NCBI GenBank assembly: GCA_963799415.1
Contig: CAWCXI010000031.1
Span: forward strand, 62,001 to 126,000
Origin: JAMXLO01 sp963799415
GTDB taxonomy: Bacteria; Pseudomonadota; Alphaproteobacteria; Acetobacterales; Acetobacteraceae
Direction of reading: 5' to 3'
Length of the DNA: 64,000 bases
Shown: piece by piece, positions 25,602 through 34,432 of the stretch
Numbering within the stretch: position 1 is the first letter of the stretch
Layout: every line of letters begins with the position of its first letter
Notes under the pieces: generated by a model
What the model saw: only the letters and a program-made list of their open reading frames with translations
Told to the model about the DNA's origin: nothing
The model's database searches: none
Made by a program: the position numbers and the translations under genes

Positions 25602-26981
25602 ATGCTCGACCGACCCAACGATAGCCTGTCGGCTCGTGATATCGCCTATCACATGCATCCGTTCACCAATGCGCGGCGGCTGGAGAGCGAGGGACCGTTC
25701 GTCATCACCCGCGGCAGCGGCATCCATATCTATGACGAGCAAGGGCGCGACTATATCGACGCGTTGGCTGGGCTGTGGTGCGCCAGTCTCGGCTTCAGCG
25801 AGAAGCGGCTGGCCGAGGCAGCGTACAAGCAGATGCTGGAACTGCCGTACGCGTCCACTTTCGGGCAGCGGTCGCATCCCACGGTGATCGAATTGGCCGA
25901 GAAGCTGATCTCGCTGATGCCGGTGCGGATGTCGAAGGTATTCTTCAACAACTCCGGCTCCGAGGCGAATGACAGCGCGGCCAAGCTGGTCTGGTACTAC
26001 AACAACGCGATCGGTCGGCCGCGCAAGAAGAAGATCATCGGGCGGATGAAGGGCTACCACGGCATCACGGTCGCCTCGGGCAGCCTGTGCGGTCTGCCCT
26101 ATGTTCACAAGGACTTCGATCTGCCGATACCGAACGTCCGTCACACCGACTGTCCGCACTACTGGCGCTACGGCAAGCCGGGCGAGAGCGAGGAGAATTT
26201 TGCTTCGCGCATGGCGGAGAACCTCGATGCGCTGATCGAGCGGGAAGGGCCTGACACGGTCGCCGCGTTCATCGCCGAACCAGTGCAGGGTGCCGGCGGC
26301 GTGGTGATCCCGCCGCGCACGTATTTCGCCAAGATCCAGGAGGTGCTGCGCAAGCACGACGTGCTGTTCATCGCCGACGAAGTGATCTGCGGCTTCGGGC
26401 GCACGGGCAACATGTTCGGCTGCGAGACATTCGCCATCGAGCCCGACATCCTGACCTGTGCCAAGGCGCTGTCGTCGTCGTATCTGCCGATCTCGGCCAC
26501 GGTGATCAACGAGAAGCTGTATCAGGGCATTGCAACTCAGTCAGATGCGAACGGCAGCTTCATCCACGGCTTCACCTATTCCGGCCATCCGGTGTGTGCC
26601 GCGGTCGCTCTGGAGACGCTGAACATCTACGAGGAACGCGACATCGTCGGGCACGTTCGCAAGATCTCGCCGCGCTTCCTGGCTGGCGTGCGGCGGTTTG
26701 CCGACCATCCGCTGGTGGGTGAGGTTCGCGGGATCGGCCTGATGGCGGGCATCGAGCTGGTGCGCGACAAGGCGACCAAGCAGCCGTTCGATGCCAAGGC
26801 CGGCGTGGGTGTCTATTTCGAGGAGCGGGCGCGGGAGTACGGGCTGATCATGCGTGGCCGCGGCGAACAGTTGGTGATGGCGCCGCCACTGATCATCACC
26901 GAGGCGGAGATTGACGACATGCTGGGCCGCCTGGGGCGTGCACTCGACGAGACCGAAGCGTTCGTCGCCTCGCTCCCGTGA
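25602..26981 (+). CDS. Class III aminotransferase (omega-amino acid/polyamine:pyruvate type)
   Basis: PLP-dependent aminotransferase, 459 residues. PLP-contact motifs are FFNNSGSEANDSA, RMKGYHGIT, the Asp in LFIADEVICGFGRTG, and K288 in TCAKALSSSYLPISA. A family-typical FTYSGHPVCAAVALE follows. Start ATG 25602 is preceded by an AGAGG-like site. It is coupled by a GTGA overlap to a DadA/PuuB-like FAD oxidase, the pairing found in putrescine and other omega-amine catabolism; the substrate is an inference. Confidence 0.92.
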   Translation: MLDRPNDSLSARDIAYHMHPFTNARRLESEGPFVITRGSGIHIYDEQGRDYIDALAGLWCASLGFSEKRLAEAAYKQMLELPYASTFGQRSHPTVIELAEKLISLMPVRMSKVFFNNSGSEANDSAAKLVWYYNNAIGRPRKKKIIGRMKGYHGITVASGSLCGLPYVHKDFDLPIPNVRHTDCPHYWRYGKPGESEENFASRMAENLDALIEREGPDTVAAFIAEPVQGAGGVVIPPRTYFAKIQEVLRKHDVLFIADEVICGFGRTGNMFGCETFAIEPDILTCAKALSSSYLPISATVINEKLYQGIATQSDANGSFIHGFTYSGHPVCAAVALETLNIYEERDIVGHVRKISPRFLAGVRRFADHPLVGEVRGIGLMAGIELVRDKATKQPFDAKAGVGVYFEERAREYGLIMRGRGEQLVMAPPLIITEAEIDDMLGRLGRALDETEAFVASLP

Positions 26982-28240
26982 CGCGCAAGCCGCTGCCGCG
27001 CAGTCTGTACGCCGAGACTGCGCGGCCGGCGGTTGCCACCCCACCGCTCGACGGCGATCGGCGCGTCGATGTCTGCGTGATCGGCGGTGGGTTCACCGGT
27101 CTCTCCACCGCGCTGCATCTGGCGCAGCAAGGCGTCGATGTCACAGTGCTGGAGGCGCATGAACCAGGCTGGGGCGCGTCGGGGCGCAACGGCGGGCAGG
27201 TCAATCCCGGACTGAAGCACGATCCCGATGAGGTGGAAGCGGATTTCGGTGCCGATCTCGGCCGCCGCATGGTGGCGTTGTCCGGCGACGCACCGAATGT
27301 CGTGTTCCGGCTGATCGAGCGGCATCAGATCGAATGCGACGCTCTGCAATCCGGCACGCTGCGTGCGGCTTTCGGTGTGCGGGATAGCGCCGGAATTCGC
27401 GCGTCGGCGGAGCAGTGGATACGCCGCAACGCACCGGTGGAGTTGCTGGAGAGCGATGCGGCGCGCGAGGTCACCGACACTGACCGCTACGTCTGCGCCA
27501 TGCTGGACCGGCGCGGTGGGCAGGTGAATCCGCTGGGATACGCGCGCGGTCTGGCGCAGGCGGCGATGCAGGCGGGCGCGTCGGTGCACGGTGAGACGCC
27601 GGCTTTGGAGGTGAAGCGCAACGCCACCTGGGATGTGCGCACGCCAACCGGCACCGTGCGCGCCGACAAGCTGGTGCTGGCGACCAATGGCTACACCGAC
27701 GATGTGTGGCCAGGACTGCGCCGCAGCGTTGTTCCTGTGTTCAGCGCGATCGTGGCTAGCGAACCGTTGCCGCGGGCACCGATGAAGTCGGTTCTGTACG
27801 AGATGGGGCGGGTCACGGTCTACTACCGGTTCGATCGCGCCAACCGTCTGCTGATGGGCGGCCGCAGCGTGCTGCGCGACATCAGCGAGCCGCGCGAGCT
27901 GCGATATCTGATCGGCTATGCCGAACGCCTGTGGGCAGAGGTGCAAGGGGTACGCTGGACGCATGCATGGAGTGGGCAATTGGCGATCACGCCAGATCAC
28001 TATCCGCACGTGCATGAGCCGGATGAATCGGTGTTGGTCTGTCTCGGCTATAATGGTCGCGGCGTGGCGATGAGCACGGCGATGGGGCCGCAACTGGCGC
28101 GGCGCGTGATCGGCGGCAGGACGGCGGACATCGACATGCCGATTACGACAATGAAGGAAATGCCGTTCCATGCATTGTGGCGGTCGGCAGTGACTGCGCG
28201 TGTGGTTTACGGACGGATACGCGATTGGCTCGGGATGTGA
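26978..28240 (+). CDS. FAD-dependent amine/amino-acid oxidase (DadA/PuuB-like)
   Basis: DAO-family flavoprotein, 420 residues. It has a GxGxxG motif in VCVIGGGFTGLSTALHLA, GASGRNGGQVNPG (typical of gamma-glutamylputrescine oxidase-like enzymes), and the C-terminal FAD contact YNGRGVAMSTAMG. The start is GTG 26978 overlapping the aminotransferase stop. Together with that gene it suggests oxidation and transamination of a di- or polyamine. It ends convergent to the molybdopterin oxidoreductase, with a REP-like repeat between them. Confidence 0.9.
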   Translation: MTRKPLPRSLYAETARPAVATPPLDGDRRVDVCVIGGGFTGLSTALHLAQQGVDVTVLEAHEPGWGASGRNGGQVNPGLKHDPDEVEADFGADLGRRMVALSGDAPNVVFRLIERHQIECDALQSGTLRAAFGVRDSAGIRASAEQWIRRNAPVELLESDAAREVTDTDRYVCAMLDRRGGQVNPLGYARGLAQAAMQAGASVHGETPALEVKRNATWDVRTPTGTVRADKLVLATNGYTDDVWPGLRRSVVPVFSAIVASEPLPRAPMKSVLYEMGRVTVYYRFDRANRLLMGGRSVLRDISEPRELRYLIGYAERLWAEVQGVRWTHAWSGQLAITPDHYPHVHEPDESVLVCLGYNGRGVAMSTAMGPQLARRVIGGRTADIDMPITTMKEMPFHALWRSAVTARVVYGRIRDWLGM

Positions 28241-28251
28241 CTGCCTTGACC

Positions 28252-28285
28252 GAGATTGCTTCGTCGCTTCGCTCCTCGCAATGAC
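28252..28285. repeat. 34-bp REP-like repeat, copy A
   Basis: It begins GAGATTGCTTCGTCGC and ends CTCCTCGCAATGAC, differing from copy B at 30348-30381 at only two positions. The ATTGC and GCAAT ends are inverted repeats, so the element can fold into a hairpin. It occupies the gap between two convergent genes, where it could also act as a bidirectional terminator. Confidence 0.8.
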
Positions 28286-28298
28286 AAGGGCGTGGGCG

Positions 28299-30314
28299 TC
28301 AGGCTTGCGCGACCTCTACCAGCGTATCGTTGAAGCATGCGCCTTCGGCAAGATCGGCGCGCATGTCGGCGGAGACCAGCGCCGATATCGTCTGGCCCGT
28401 GCGGCTGGTCGCCAGCCACGTCCCTTTCTCGCTTGCGACCACGCCAAGTGGCACGTCGTCGGTGACATCGAGCGGCAGGATCACCTCGCCGCGCCCGTTC
28501 CATACCTTCACTTCGCTGCCCTGCACCAGCCCGCGCGTTTCCGCGTCGCGCGGATGCATCATCAGGCGCGGCGGCGATCCGGCAAAGCCGAGCGTGGATG
28601 AGATCCGTCGGTCCGACGCCGGCGATATGAGCATCAGCGGATAATCGGCTGGCCGCTCGCGCCATGTTGGCATCAACGCGGCATCGCCCCAGCGCTGCGC
28701 CAGCGCCTCCGAGCGGAGCTCGATGCGCCCCGACGGCGTGGCGGGAAACACATTCTCGAACAGCACGAGCGGTTTGCCGTCCTTGCCTTTCATCTGCAAT
28801 GCGTTCTCGGTCGAGATCTCGCTCGGCCGTATATCGCCGAGATCGACCGCCGCATCCATCAGGTCGGCATCCGACGCCTTGAAGCATGCATCATCGAAGC
28901 CGAACCGCGCCGCCAGACGGCGGAAGATCTCTGTATTGGGCAACGATTCGGCGACGGGTGGCACCACCGGCTCGGCGCGCTGGAGCCAGTGATGACCGTA
29001 CGATGCATAGAGATCGGCATATTCGAAATGCGTCGCCGCAGGCAGAACGATGTCGCAGAACGCCATGCTCTCGGTCATCGCGACGTCGATGCCGACCGCG
29101 AACACGTCATCGCGCGCCAGCCCGCGACGCATGCGGTTCTGATCAGGATGCACGACGACAGGATTGTGGTTGTAGATGAAAACCGCACGCAGCGGCGGGT
29201 CGATGTCGTCGTCCGCCAGATGGCGCCCGACATCGATCAGGTTCAGCGTGCGCATCCCAGGCGGCGCGAGATCGGGACGCTGCAGCTTCATGATCGTCTT
29301 GGGAAACGCATTGCTCGCGCCGAGTGCGATGCCGCTGCCCTTGCCCAGCTTGCCCAGCAGCGCGGGCAGCGCGATCAGTGCGCGAATGGAGCTGCCGCCG
29401 TTGCGTCCGCGCTCCAGCCCGTTGCCAGGTGCGAACACAAGCGGATCGGCGTCTGCCAGCCACTGCGCGAAAGTGGCGATCTGCGCTTCGCGCAGTCCGC
29501 ATGCCGCGGCGGCACGTGCCACCGGCCAGGCGCGCGCCGCTGCCATGAACTCCTCGAACCCCAGCACGTGCGCGGCGATGAACGCGTCATCGAACGCGCC
29601 GATCCGTTCCAGCTCCGCTGCCAGCGCCCATGCCAGCAGCACGTCGGTGCCGGGCAGGGGGGCCAGATGCAGGTCCGCCTGCTCGGCGATCTTGGTGCGC
29701 AGCGGATCCACGACGACCAGCTTGCCGCCGTTGCGCTTCGACTGCCGGATGCGGCGCACCAAATGCAGGTTGGTGACGGTCGCGTTGTTGCCCCACACCA
29801 CGTTCAGCTTCGCACCCGCGGCGAGCTCCGGCGGGCAGCCTGGCACCGCGCCATAGGTGCCGGCCCAGGCTTCGCTGCGCACGCCGCCGCACATGGAGCG
29901 ACGATAGAGCTGCGTGGCACCCAGCTTGAAGAAGAACCGCGAAGACATGCTGTCGCCGGCGACCATTCCGTGCGGACCGGCGTAATTCAACGGTGACACG
30001 GCTTGCGGTCCCCATCTTTCGATCACCGCATCGGTGCGCGCGTGGATTTCGTCCAGCGCGACCTCCCAGGTGATGCGCTCGAACGTGCCGGAGCCCTTCG
30101 GGCCGGTACGGCGCAGCGGATGCAGGATGCGCTGCGGGCCGTGCACGAACGCGGTCATGTCGCGGGCCACCTTGTTGCAGATGACGCCAGCGGTGAACGG
30201 CGCGGCCTCGGAGCCTCGCACCTTGGTGATGCGCCCATCCTCGACGGTGACGCTGAGGCTACAGGTGTCGGGACAATCGAAGGTACAGACGCTGGCGCGT
30301 TCGATGGCGGACAT
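28299..30314 (-). CDS. Molybdopterin-dependent oxidoreductase (DMSO reductase superfamily)
   Basis: A 671-residue Mo/W-bisMGD enzyme. The N-terminal [4Fe-4S] ligands are C10, C14, C18 and C46 (CTFDCPDTC then VICNK). The molybdopterin domain contains SPLNYAGPHGMVAGDSM, VWGNNATVTNLH and the cluster IVLPAATHFEYADLY. The C-terminal dinucleotide-binding domain includes LMMHPRDAETRGL. There is no Tat signal or partner subunit gene nearby, so it is likely cytoplasmic and monomeric; the substrate is unknown. Confidence 0.92.
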   Translation of the reverse strand: MSAIERASVCTFDCPDTCSLSVTVEDGRITKVRGSEAAPFTAGVICNKVARDMTAFVHGPQRILHPLRRTGPKGSGTFERITWEVALDEIHARTDAVIERWGPQAVSPLNYAGPHGMVAGDSMSSRFFFKLGATQLYRRSMCGGVRSEAWAGTYGAVPGCPPELAAGAKLNVVWGNNATVTNLHLVRRIRQSKRNGGKLVVVDPLRTKIAEQADLHLAPLPGTDVLLAWALAAELERIGAFDDAFIAAHVLGFEEFMAAARAWPVARAAAACGLREAQIATFAQWLADADPLVFAPGNGLERGRNGGSSIRALIALPALLGKLGKGSGIALGASNAFPKTIMKLQRPDLAPPGMRTLNLIDVGRHLADDDIDPPLRAVFIYNHNPVVVHPDQNRMRRGLARDDVFAVGIDVAMTESMAFCDIVLPAATHFEYADLYASYGHHWLQRAEPVVPPVAESLPNTEIFRRLAARFGFDDACFKASDADLMDAAVDLGDIRPSEISTENALQMKGKDGKPLVLFENVFPATPSGRIELRSEALAQRWGDAALMPTWRERPADYPLMLISPASDRRISSTLGFAGSPPRLMMHPRDAETRGLVQGSEVKVWNGRGEVILPLDVTDDVPLGVVASEKGTWLATSRTGQTISALVSADMRADLAEGACFNDTLVEVAQA

Positions 30315-30347
30315 GGCGGTCTCCGATATACCAGGCTATCTCGATGG

Positions 30348-30381
30348 AGATTGCTTGGTCGCTACGCTCCTCGCAATGACA
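30348..30381. repeat. 34-bp REP-like repeat, copy B
   Basis: The element starts GAGATTGCTTGGTCGC and ends CTCCTCGCAATGAC; two mismatches separate it from copy A. It lies in the 95-bp gap between the molybdopterin oxidoreductase start and the end of the double ABC ATPase gene. Confidence 0.8.
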
Positions 30382-30409
30382 GGTCTAGTGCCGATTGTTT
30401 CCCTATGCG

Positions 30410-32435
30410 CTAGACCATCGTCACTGAACCGGGAAAATGGCACGCGACGAAATGCCCGGGCGCCATTTCGGCCAGATCCGGCGTGTCCTCGGCGCAGCGC
30501 TCCGCGGCGGCTGGACAGCGCGTGCGGAAGCGGCAGCCGGAGGGTGGGCTGATCGCACTCGGCACCTCGCCCCGCAATTCGATGCGTCGCCGGCCATGCT
30601 CCGGATGCGGATCCGGCACCGCCGAGATCAGCGAGTTGGTGTAGGGATGCAGCGGTCGCGCGAACAGCTCGTGCGACGGTGCGGTTTCCACCACACGGCC
30701 GAGATACAGCACCACGATGCGATCGGAGATATGCCGCACGACCGCGAGATCGTGCGCGATGAACAGGTAGGTCAGCCCGAGCCGTTCCTGCAGCCCGATC
30801 ATCAGGTTGATGATCTGCGCCTGAATGTTGACGTCGAGCGCGGAGATCGGCTCGTCGCCGATGACGAATGCCGGCTCGACCGCGAGCGCGCGCGCGATCG
30901 AGATGCGCTGCCGCTGGCCGCCGGAGAACTCATGCGGAAACCGCGCCGCTGCCGTCGGCGGCAGGCCGACCAGATCGAGCAGCTCGCGCACCCGGTCACG
31001 CGCACCGCCCGCAGGCACCAAACCGTGCAGACGGAGCGGACCACTGAGAATCTCGCCCACCGTCATGCGCGGATTGAGCGATGCGTACGGATCCTGGAAG
31101 ATCATCTGCATGCGTCGGCGCAGCGGACGGATCTCAGACTGGCTCATGTGCGAGATGTCCTGGCCGTCGAACACGATGCTGCCCTCGGTCGGTTCGGTCA
31201 GGCGCATCACCACCCGCGCCAACGTCGATTTGCCGCAACCGGATTCGCCAACCAGGCCGACGGTTTCGCCGGGGAACACATCGAAATCCACGCCGTCCAC
31301 CGCGCGGAGAATGCGATGCGGCTCCAGGAAACTGTCGCGCGGTAACTCGAAATGCTTGGCCAGACCGCGCACCTGCAACAACGGCCGCCGCGTATCCATG
31401 GCGCGTGCGTCGGTCGCGTTGCGGCCATGGCGCGGCGGCGGCAACGTTTCGCCGCGTTGCGTCACCCAGCACCGAGCCGCACGATCCTTGCCGACCGCTT
31501 TCAGCCCCGGGTGCTCGACGCACTGCGCCATTGCGAACGGGCAGCGCGCGCGAAAGCGGCAGCCGGTGGGCCAGTCACGCGGATCGGGTGGCTGGCCCTC
31601 GATTGTGGTCAGCCGCCGATCGCCTTCGTTTGCCTGATCGAGCCGCGGGGCGGCGTGCAGCAAGGCCCAGGTGTAGGGATGGCGCGGATCGCTGAGCAGG
31701 TCACCGGGCGCGCCTTCCTCCACCACCTCGCCGGCGTACATCACCAATACGCGTGAGCAGACATCGGCGATCACCCCGAGGTCGTGACTGATGAGGATCA
31801 CCGCGGTGCCGAGATCGGCGTTCAGTTCGCGGAGCAGGTCGAGGATCTGCGCCTGGATCGTCACGTCGAGCGCCGTCGTCGGTTCGTCTGCGATCAGCAG
31901 CGCGGGTTCATTGGCGAACCCCATCGCCAGCATCACGCGTTGGCGCATGCCACCGGAAAACTGATGCGGCCAGCCATTCACCGCGCGGCCTGGTGTCGCC
32001 ATGCCCATGCGACCCAGCAGCGCCACCGCGCGCTCACGTGCCGCCTTCGCTCCGAACCGCCGATGCGCCGTCATCGTCTCGATCAGTTGCCGAGCGATGC
32101 GCAGGACCGGATTGAGCGACGTCATCGGATCCTGGAACACCATGGCGATCTCGGCGCCGCGGATCTGACGCAGCTCCTCCTCGCTCAAATGCACCATGTC
32201 ACGACCGCGAAAGCTGATCGTGCCCTCCACGATGCGCGCCGGCTCGTCCAGCAACCGGATGATCGATTTCGCGGTGACGCTCTTGCCAGAGCCCGAACTC
32301 ACCGACGATCCCCAATGTCTCGCCGGGGTGCAGCGTGAAGCTGACGCCGTCGACCGCGCGCACCACGCCTGCGTCGGTGAAGAACCAGGTGTGAAGGTTC
32401 TCGACCTGAAGGATTGGTTCAGCGGCGTCGCGCAT
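30410..32435 (-). CDS. Fused double ATP-binding protein of a peptide/nickel-type ABC importer, frameshifted in the first Walker A
   Basis: Both ATPases of a Dpp/Opp-type importer in one chain, as in GsiA and YejF; about 674 residues after correction. ATPase 1 starts ILQVENLHTWFFTDAGVVRAVDG. Its Walker A (GESGSGKS) is split by one extra base near 32295. It then continues with FQDPMTSLNPVLRI, signature FSGGMRQRVM and LIADEPTTALD. ATPase 2 has GESGCGKST, FSGGQRQRIS and VIGDEPISALD, and both halves carry the Cys-rich oligopeptide-type C-terminal extension. ATG 32435 overlaps the permease end by 17 bp. Confidence 0.92.
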
Positions 32436-33300
32436 GCGGATCGAGCCAATCACGGATGCCGTCGCCGACGAAGTTGAAGCCGATCACCACGGTGAGGATG
32501 GCGAGGCCGGGAAATGTCGCGACCCACCATTGGTTCACCAGCTCGCGCCCCTCCGACACCATCGAGCCCCATTCGGCGGTCGGCGGCACTACGCCCAGCC
32601 CAAGGAACGACAGGCCGGCGAATACGAGTATGGCGTTGCCGAGATCGAGCGTGACCAGCACCACCAGTGGGCCGACGGCGTTCGGTATGATCTGTCGGAA
32701 CAGGATGTGGGTCGGGCCGAATCCGATCGCCTGTGCCGCTGCGACGTATTCGGCGGAACGCTGACCGATCACCAGGCTGCGCGCGAGGCGGGCGAATTTC
32801 GGCCACCACACCACCAGCATCGCGATCACCGTGTTGCGCGTGCCGATGCCGAGCGCCGCGGCGATCGCCATGGCCAGAATGATCGGCGGAAAGCAGAACA
32901 CCAGATCCGTGGCGCGCATCAGCAACTCCTCGGCCCAGCCGCGGATATACGCAGCGATGGCGCCGAGCAGCGTGCCGAACAGTCCGCCCAGCAGCACCAC
33001 GATGAAGCCGACGGCGAGAGACGTGCGCGCGCCGTACAGCACACGGGTGAACACATCGCGACCGAGTACATCGGTGCCGAGTAGGTGCAGATCGGATGGC
33101 GGTAGCAATCGGCCGGCGACGTTCACCACGTCAGGGGGATATGGCGCGATCCATGGTGCGAGGACCGCCGCGATGGCCCATAGCGCAATCACCACACCGC
33201 CGAGTGTGGCGAGTCCATAGCGGCGGCGCCAACGACGTCGGCGCGCGCCAGAGCCGGTCTCCGTGGTGGCCGCGAGCAGGGCAGCTTCGACGCCGCTCAT
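32419..33300 (-). CDS. Peptide-type ABC importer permease (DppC-like)
   Basis: A 293-residue inner-membrane permease. It shows the DppC N-terminal pattern LLGTDVLGRDVFTRVLYGARTSLAVG, the EAA loop YVAAAQAIGFGPTHILFRQIIPNA, and the C-terminal GVVPPTAEWGSMVSEGR with WVATFPGLAILTVVIGFNFVGDGIRD. About six helices are predicted. The start is ATG 33300, overlapping the DppB-like stop (ATGA). It is the middle gene of a permease-permease-ATPase operon. Confidence 0.93.
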   Translation of the reverse strand: MSGVEAALLAATTETGSGARRRRWRRRYGLATLGGVVIALWAIAAVLAPWIAPYPPDVVNVAGRLLPPSDLHLLGTDVLGRDVFTRVLYGARTSLAVGFIVVLLGGLFGTLLGAIAAYIRGWAEELLMRATDLVFCFPPIILAMAIAAALGIGTRNTVIAMLVVWWPKFARLARSLVIGQRSAEYVAAAQAIGFGPTHILFRQIIPNAVGPLVVLVTLDLGNAILVFAGLSFLGLGVVPPTAEWGSMVSEGRELVNQWWVATFPGLAILTVVIGFNFVGDGIRDWLDPHARRR

Positions 33301-34310
33301 CGCCGCGACACGCGTGGATCGAGTGCAGCGTAGGACAGATCGACCAGCAGGTTCACCAGCACATAGATCGCGGCGACGACGAGTGTGATGCCCATGATGG
33401 CCGGGAAGTCGAGCCGCACCGCGCTTTGGAATGTGTAACGGCCAAGGCCTGGCCAGGAGAATATCGATTCGGTCAGCACGGTGCCGGTGAGAAGCTGGGC
33501 GTAGGCAAGCCCACCCAATGTCACGACCGGCAGCAGCGCATTCGGCAACGCGTGGCCGAGCATGATGGCGCGCCGCGCGAGACCCTTGGCGCGGGCGACG
33601 CGGATATAGTCCTGCGACAGCGCCTCCAGCATCGCGGCGCGCGTGGTGCGGGTGATCAGGCCGAGCGTGCTGGCGGCGAGCACGATCGACGGCAGCACCA
33701 GATGCGATGCGGCGTCCCAGAACGTGTCCCAATCGCCGGCGAGTGGCGCGTCGATCAGCATGATGCCGGTGACGGTGGGCGGCGGAAACGTGCTGGCGCT
33801 GATCTGACCGGGACCGGGTGCCCATTCCAACGCACCGTAGAACACCGCGAGCATGACGAAGGCGAGCCAGAACGTTGGCGCGGACACGCCGACCAGCGAG
33901 ATGCTGCGTGCGAGATGGTCGATCCAGCTATCGCGCTTCATCGCTGCCAGAACGCCGAGAGGCAGGCCGACCAGCAGCGAGAGCAGGAATGCGATGGTGG
34001 AAAGCTCGACCGTGGCCGGCGCGTATTGCGCAATGTCATCGAGCACCGGCCGCTGCGAGCCGATAGAGACGCCGAGATCGCCATGGAAGACGCCGGTGAG
34101 AAATATCCAGTAGCGGTCCCATAACGGCAGATCGAGCCCCCATTTATGGCGGAACGTCGCGACCATGTCGGGATTGTTCGCGGCGATGTCGCCAAGCTGG
34201 GTCAGCACCGGATCGCCCGGCACCATGTTGGCGATCAGGAAAATCACCAGCGTGGCCAGCAGGACCATCAGGGCGGCTATGATAAGGCGCGAGACAGCGT
34301 AGCGAAGCAT
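33297..34310 (-). CDS. Peptide-type ABC importer permease (DppB-like)
   Basis: A 337-residue permease starting at ATG 34310 (MLRYAVSRLIIAALMVLLA); the frame is open 12 codons farther upstream. DppB hallmarks are IANMVPGDPV near the N-terminus, PVLDDIAQYAPATVELST, the EAA loop DYIRVARAKGLARRAIMLGHALPNAL, and a C-terminal ALDPRVS. It is divergent from the binding-protein gene at 34433, a typical split arrangement of one transport locus. Confidence 0.93.
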   Translation of the reverse strand: MLRYAVSRLIIAALMVLLATLVIFLIANMVPGDPVLTQLGDIAANNPDMVATFRHKWGLDLPLWDRYWIFLTGVFHGDLGVSIGSQRPVLDDIAQYAPATVELSTIAFLLSLLVGLPLGVLAAMKRDSWIDHLARSISLVGVSAPTFWLAFVMLAVFYGALEWAPGPGQISASTFPPPTVTGIMLIDAPLAGDWDTFWDAASHLVLPSIVLAASTLGLITRTTRAAMLEALSQDYIRVARAKGLARRAIMLGHALPNALLPVVTLGGLAYAQLLTGTVLTESIFSWPGLGRYTFQSAVRLDFPAIMGITLVVAAIYVLVNLLVDLSYAALDPRVSRR

Positions 34311-34363
34311 GCCACGGACTATTGCCGATCGGACATGGCGGGCCAAGCAGAGGCCGACGGGTT

Positions 34364-34379
34364 CGCTTCTCGCAATGAC
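34364..34379. repeat. Partial REP-like repeat (3' end only)
   Basis: CGCTTCTCGCAATGAC matches the right end of the repeat at 404-453 and, less exactly, that of the 28252 and 30348 copies; the left half is absent. It is located in the divergent gap between the DppB-like gene and the binding-protein gene. Confidence 0.45.
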
Positions 34380-34432
34380 TGACCGGGGCAGCTATGCTGG
34401 CGTGCCAGCACAGAACAAATAGGGAGGCGGAC

